Shown: in pieces, positions 28,801 to 31,365 of the stretch | Layout of the letters: the number at the start of each line of letters is the position of its first letter | How positions within the stretch are numbered: the stretch's first letter is position 1 | DNA from: Gp7-AA10 sp035636095 | GTDB lineage: Bacteria > Acidobacteriota > Thermoanaerobaculia > Gp7-AA8 | Length of the DNA stretch: 31,365 bases | Assembly: GCA_035636095.1 (NCBI GenBank) | Contig: DASPZU010000037.1 | Span: 1 to 31,365, forward strand | Direction of reading: 5' to 3' | The notes under the pieces: model-generated | The model's database searches: none | Told to the model about the DNA's origin: nothing | Seen by the model: the letters and a program-made list of their open reading frames with translations, nothing else | Made by a program: the position numbers and the translations under genes

Positions 28801-29213
28801 TCCTGCGAGTTAACCGTCCGATAGCCGCGATCAATCCAGCCTTTGAGTCCGCCGGCGATGTGAACGATGTTTCGGAAACCGGCGACGTGGAGCAGCTTGG
28901 CGGCCACTTCGCCGTCGGTCGATGTTGCCCCGTACACGATCACGGTCTGGTTCTGATAGGGCAGCAGCTCGGGGAGCTGCCGTTCGATGCTCTCGAAAGG
29001 CGCATTGAGCGACCCGGCGATGTGGCCTTCGGGTCCCCGGTAGTCGTTCGCGGACCGAACGTCGAGAACGACAACCTGTTGACTATCGAGGATCATCTCC
29101 GCTGCGACGTTGGGCGAGACTTCTGCGAATCCTCCGGAGGTCCGCGTGATGCCGATGGTGCGGCAGCCGGCGGTTGCAAGTGCAATCAGGGCCATGGCGA
29201 TCATTCTCTTCAT
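28797..29213 (-). CDS. Rhodanese-like lipoprotein lacking the catalytic cysteine
   Basis: The 138-residue protein has a lipoprotein signal ending ATAGC (lipid cysteine 17) and a single rhodanese domain: VVVLDVRSANDYRGPEGHIAGSLNAP at 47-72 and a C-terminal HIAGGLKGWIDRGY. The active-site loop, which usually begins with cysteine after the central strand, reads YGATSTDG at 94-101, so the sulfur-carrying cysteine is missing and the domain is probably a binding module and not a sulfurtransferase. It overlaps both neighbours by 4 bp (ATGA), the asparaginase upstream and the DsbA-like gene downstream, so the three are likely made together. Confidence 0.85.
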   Translation of the reverse strand: MKRMIAMALIALATAGCRTIGITRTSGGFAEVSPNVAAEMILDSQQVVVLDVRSANDYRGPEGHIAGSLNAPFESIERQLPELLPYQNQTVIVYGATSTDGEVAAKLLHVAGFRNIVHIAGGLKGWIDRGYRTVNSQE

Positions 29214-30271
29214 ACGAACTCCAGCTCGAACTCAGCGCGGACCTCGCCCACCAGCGTTCCGGCGACGTTGCGCAGCGGCCATTCGCGATAGCGTTGCAGC
29301 TCCGGCTTCGCGGCCACATCGAAGCCGAGGATTTCGAGTGTCTTCAGAATTACCGGATTGCGACCTCGTGTCATGGACCCATCATCGATCTTGAGCGCGA
29401 TTCCGATCGCGCAATCATCCGCGAGCCGGAGGCGAGAGGTCAATGTCGAAGCGAAACTCGGTGCCACCGCCATGGCGTAGAAGCCTTCCGCCCCTTCCTT
29501 GCCGACCAGCGCGCCGCCATAAGACTCGATCAGCGGAGTGGTCATGCTCCAGGCGCCGGCGACGAAGTAAGGAAACGCGGTCATGGCCTCGACCACATGC
29601 CCGGCACTGTTCTCGTATCGATCGAGCGCGCCGGGAATATCGCCCTCGCTCGACGCCATCAGCCGCGCGTAGGCGTACGCCGCGCGATGCAGCGAGAGGA
29701 AAAACGCCGGGACCCCGCAGCCGTCGACCGCGATCGGAATGTCCTTCGCTTCCACCCCCGCGAAATCGGCGACTGTCGATCGCATGGCCGCCTGGAGCGG
29801 ATGCTGCGGATCGATGTAGTTCCCGCTGGCCACATCCATGACTTTGGTCGCCAGAAGCATTCCGGCATGTTTGCCGGAGCAATTGTTGTGGAGCGGAGAG
29901 GGAGGCTCGCCGGATGCGCGGACGTCGGCAGCCGCTTTTTCGTCGTAGGGAAGGTGCGCGCCGCAAAGGAGGTCTTCCTCATCGAAGTCGCCTTTGCGCA
30001 ACAGAGCGGCCGCGGTCGCGACGTGCACCGCTTCGCCGCCGTGCGATGCACACGTGATCGCGATCTCCTCGCCGGTCAGATCGTATTCCTCGTCGCCGCC
30101 GTATTCGAGGAGCGGCAGCGCCTGGAACGGCTTGGCGGCCGAGCGAATACAGGTCACCAGTGCCGGATCACCGGCGAAGGCCAGAAGGCGGCCGAGGGAA
30201 TCGACCACGGCGATCGATCCGCGATGGAATGATTCGAGATGGCCGCCGCGGTAGACGTTGGCCAATCGCAT
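29210..30271 (-). CDS. L-asparaginase II family (PF06089, Rhizobium etli-type)
   Basis: The 353-residue protein matches the zinc-containing asparaginase family typified by R. etli ReAV, not the E. coli AnsA/AnsB type. The serine-lysine pair SAAK is at 44-47, HNNCSGKHAGML at 128-139 gives Cys131 and Lys134, and DGCGVP at 183-188 gives Cys185. These correspond in order and spacing to the ReAV active site and metal ligands. It should hydrolyse asparagine to aspartate and ammonia in the cytoplasm; no signal peptide is seen. TAAACT (30285-30280) is 8 nt before the ATG. It is first in a coupled unit with two envelope proteins, an unexplained pairing. Confidence 0.88.
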   Translation of the reverse strand: MRLANVYRGGHLESFHRGSIAVVDSLGRLLAFAGDPALVTCIRSAAKPFQALPLLEYGGDEEYDLTGEEIAITCASHGGEAVHVATAAALLRKGDFDEEDLLCGAHLPYDEKAAADVRASGEPPSPLHNNCSGKHAGMLLATKVMDVASGNYIDPQHPLQAAMRSTVADFAGVEAKDIPIAVDGCGVPAFFLSLHRAAYAYARLMASSEGDIPGALDRYENSAGHVVEAMTAFPYFVAGAWSMTTPLIESYGGALVGKEGAEGFYAMAVAPSFASTLTSRLRLADDCAIGIALKIDDGSMTRGRNPVILKTLEILGFDVAAKPELQRYREWPLRNVAGTLVGEVRAEFELEFV

Positions 30272-30293
30272 TGCGGCGCAGTTTATAGGGTAG

Positions 30294-30358
30294 CGAGGTC
30301 TCGCGGTTGCGTGGTCTCGCGGTTGTATGCACCACGAGACCGCGAGACTTCGAGACCG
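30294..30358. repeat. Imperfect hairpin of GGTCTCGCGG repeats
   Basis: Two direct copies of GGTCTCGCGGT (30298-30308 and 30313-30323) face inverted copies in CCACGAGACCGCGAGAC and CGAGACCGC (30332-30359). The element lies directly after the STAS gene stop and before the asparaginase promoter hexamer on the minus strand, so it could end STAS transcripts. No T-tract is present. Confidence 0.7.
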
Positions 30359-30362
30359 CAGT

Positions 30363-30722
30363 CTATGCCCGCGCCGGTGCGCTGCCGCTTTCGGCCGCGA
30401 TCGCTTCCTCTTCGGTGTTGTAGATCTTGAACACCGTGTCGAGCTTGGCGAGCTTGAGCAGCTTCATGATCCTCTCGGAAGGATTGACCAGGATCAGCTT
30501 TCGATTCTGGGTCGTGAATTTGCCGAGGTAGCCGACCAGCTCACCGATGCCGGTGGAGTCGATGTAGTCGATCTTGGTGAAGTCGATGATGACGTTGGTG
30601 CTTTCGTTCTTCAGCACGTTCTCGAGCGCGGAAGAGAAGAACTCCGCGCTCTCGCCGAGCTTGATCAGCCCTTCAACATAAAGAATGGTGAAGTTTTCGG
30701 TGTGCTTCTTCTCGACAATCAT
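30363..30722 (-). CDS. STAS-domain anti-sigma factor antagonist (SpoIIAA/RsbV-like)
   Basis: The 119-residue protein is a single STAS domain: TILYVEGLIKLGESAEFF, NVIIDFTKIDYIDSTGIGELVGYL with the phosphorylatable Ser56 in DSTG, and RKLILVNPSERIMKLLKLAKLDTVF. Such proteins bind a serine kinase/anti-sigma factor in partner switching and release a sigma factor when dephosphorylated. No kinase, phosphatase or sigma gene is adjacent, so its partners are elsewhere. It lies 24 nt after fabF on the same strand and may be co-transcribed with it, although TAAGAT occurs 13 nt before its ATG. Confidence 0.9.
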   Translation of the reverse strand: MIVEKKHTENFTILYVEGLIKLGESAEFFSSALENVLKNESTNVIIDFTKIDYIDSTGIGELVGYLGKFTTQNRKLILVNPSERIMKLLKLAKLDTVFKIYNTEEEAIAAESGSAPARA

Positions 30723-30746
30723 CTTTTGCTGGCGGATCTTACCAAA

Positions 30747-31365
30747 TCAGAGGCCATGGATTGTGCGCAACGCAACCACACCATTCAACCCGCCGAAGCC
30801 GAAGGAATTCGACAGAAAAATCGGCACGCGCGCGGCGCGGGAAGCATTCGGAATGTAGTCGAGGTCGCAGGCCGGATCGGGTTTTTCGAGATTGATCGTG
30901 GGCGGGAGGAAGCCATCGTTGAGCGCGACCAGCGAGCAGACAACCTCGATGGCGCCGCTGGCGCCCATGGCATGGCCGTGCATCGATTTGGTCGAGCTGA
31001 CCGGCACGCGATCGCCCAAAACCGACTTGATGGCAGTCGTTTCGGTGGCGTCGTTCGCGCGCGTCGCCGTCCCGTGCGCATTGATGTAGCCGACCTCTGA
31101 CGCCGCCACATCGCGCAGTGCCATCCGCATCGCGCGCGCCGCCCCATCCGCTGACGGATCGGTGAGGTGGCCGGCATCGCTGGTGATGCCGAATCCGACG
31201 ATCTCGCCGAGAACGTTTGCGCCGCGTCGCTGCGCGTGTTCGAACGATTCGAGGACCAGCACGGCCGCACCTTCGGCGAGAACGAGTCCCTTGCGATCGG
31301 CGCTGAACGGACGGCAGGCTTTCTCAGGATGCTCGTTGTCGATGGCCAGCACGCGCATCGATTCC
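30747..31365 (-). CDS. fabF: Beta-ketoacyl-ACP synthase II, C-terminal part (runs off window)
   Basis: The frame is open to the window edge, so the N-terminal half with the catalytic cysteine is missing from view. The visible 205 residues have the thiolase-fold C-terminal half of KASII: RPFSADRKGLVLAEGAAVLVLE, the first catalytic histidine in NAHGTATRANDATE, the STKSMHGHAMGASG block with lysine and the second histidine, and the glycine-rich end SNSFGFGGLNGVV. It elongates acyl-ACP in fatty-acid synthesis. FabF rather than FabB is supported by the NAHGTxTxxND motif. It is followed by the STAS gene 24 nt downstream. Confidence 0.92.
   Translation of the reverse strand, partial: ESMRVLAIDNEHPEKACRPFSADRKGLVLAEGAAVLVLESFEHAQRRGANVLGEIVGFGITSDAGHLTDPSADGAARAMRMALRDVAASEVGYINAHGTATRANDATETTAIKSVLGDRVPVSSTKSMHGHAMGASGAIEVVCSLVALNDGFLPPTINLEKPDPACDLDYIPNASRAARVPIFLSNSFGFGGLNGVVALRTIHGL

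Noticed and set aside
29174..30232. A 352-codon plus-strand open frame
   Set aside because: It is antisense to the asparaginase gene with conserved active-site motifs; no homologous features seen.

Overview
The window looks like a chromosomal segment of an Acidobacteriota genome, probably an uncultivated or metagenome-derived lineage. The basis is high GC, a protein of the acidobacterial VWFA-related family (15173-16738), an Oar-like TonB-dependent receptor with an N-terminal carboxypeptidase-regulatory domain (6021-8909), a complete Tol-Pal system of a diderm, and many two- and three-gene ATGA-coupled units. The phylum is an inference from protein families; no rRNA is present. I see no prophage, integrase, transposase gene, CRISPR array or recognisable defence system. 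Genes are mostly housekeeping and envelope genes. What is unusual lies between them.

Layout. 68-5954: an amidohydrolase converges on a coupled pair for GDP-mannose synthesis (truncated ManC) and a dolichol-phosphate-mannose-synthase-like glycosyltransferase fused to a methyltransferase. Divergent to these is a membrane protein that appears to fuse two isoprenoid-alcohol kinase families (VTE5-like and DUF92/VTE6-like), followed by GTPase Der. 6021-11399: the TonB-dependent receptor, then a minus-strand pair of exported hydrolases (S9-type peptidase and cyanophycinase-like S51 protein; the latter has a frameshifted 3' end), and a small secreted protein. 11495-14717: a phosphofructokinase of mixed signature, threonine dehydrogenase and an alpha/beta hydrolase. 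14750-16738: a YbgC-type thioesterase and the VWFA protein. 16742-21691, minus strand: tRNA-Arg(CCT), tolQ, tolR, a TolA/TonB-like protein, tolB, pal, cpoB and then rpsT. 21746-24768: an L,D-transpeptidase, a YHS-like lipoprotein and a Cache-HAMP-HD-GYP signalling protein. 24806-27770: HemW overlapping an outer-membrane barrel, then an autoregulated ArsR/SRPBCC pair and a small membrane protein. 27745-31365, minus strand: FabF (cut by the window edge), a STAS protein, then an asparaginase, a cysteine-less rhodanese lipoprotein and a DsbA-like thioredoxin fold protein joined by 4-bp overlaps.

The most notable signals are non-coding. At least six kinds of inverted or tandem repeat sit in the short gaps: GGGATGA heptamer arrays (two loci), CCCCTCACCC...GGGTGAGGGG palindromes (three loci, each starting 5-7 nt after a stop codon), an octamer hairpin, a perfect 30-bp inverted repeat between cpoB and rpsT, a 206-bp MITE-like element whose two ends each supply the stop codon of a convergent gene, and a GGTCTCGCGG hairpin. 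Second, nine uncoupled genes have a TANNNT hexamer ending 5-8 nt before the start codon, which suggests widespread leaderless transcription. Intergenic gaps longer than 300 bases do not occur; the longest is the 198-bp gap at 22388-22585, occupied by the MITE-like element.
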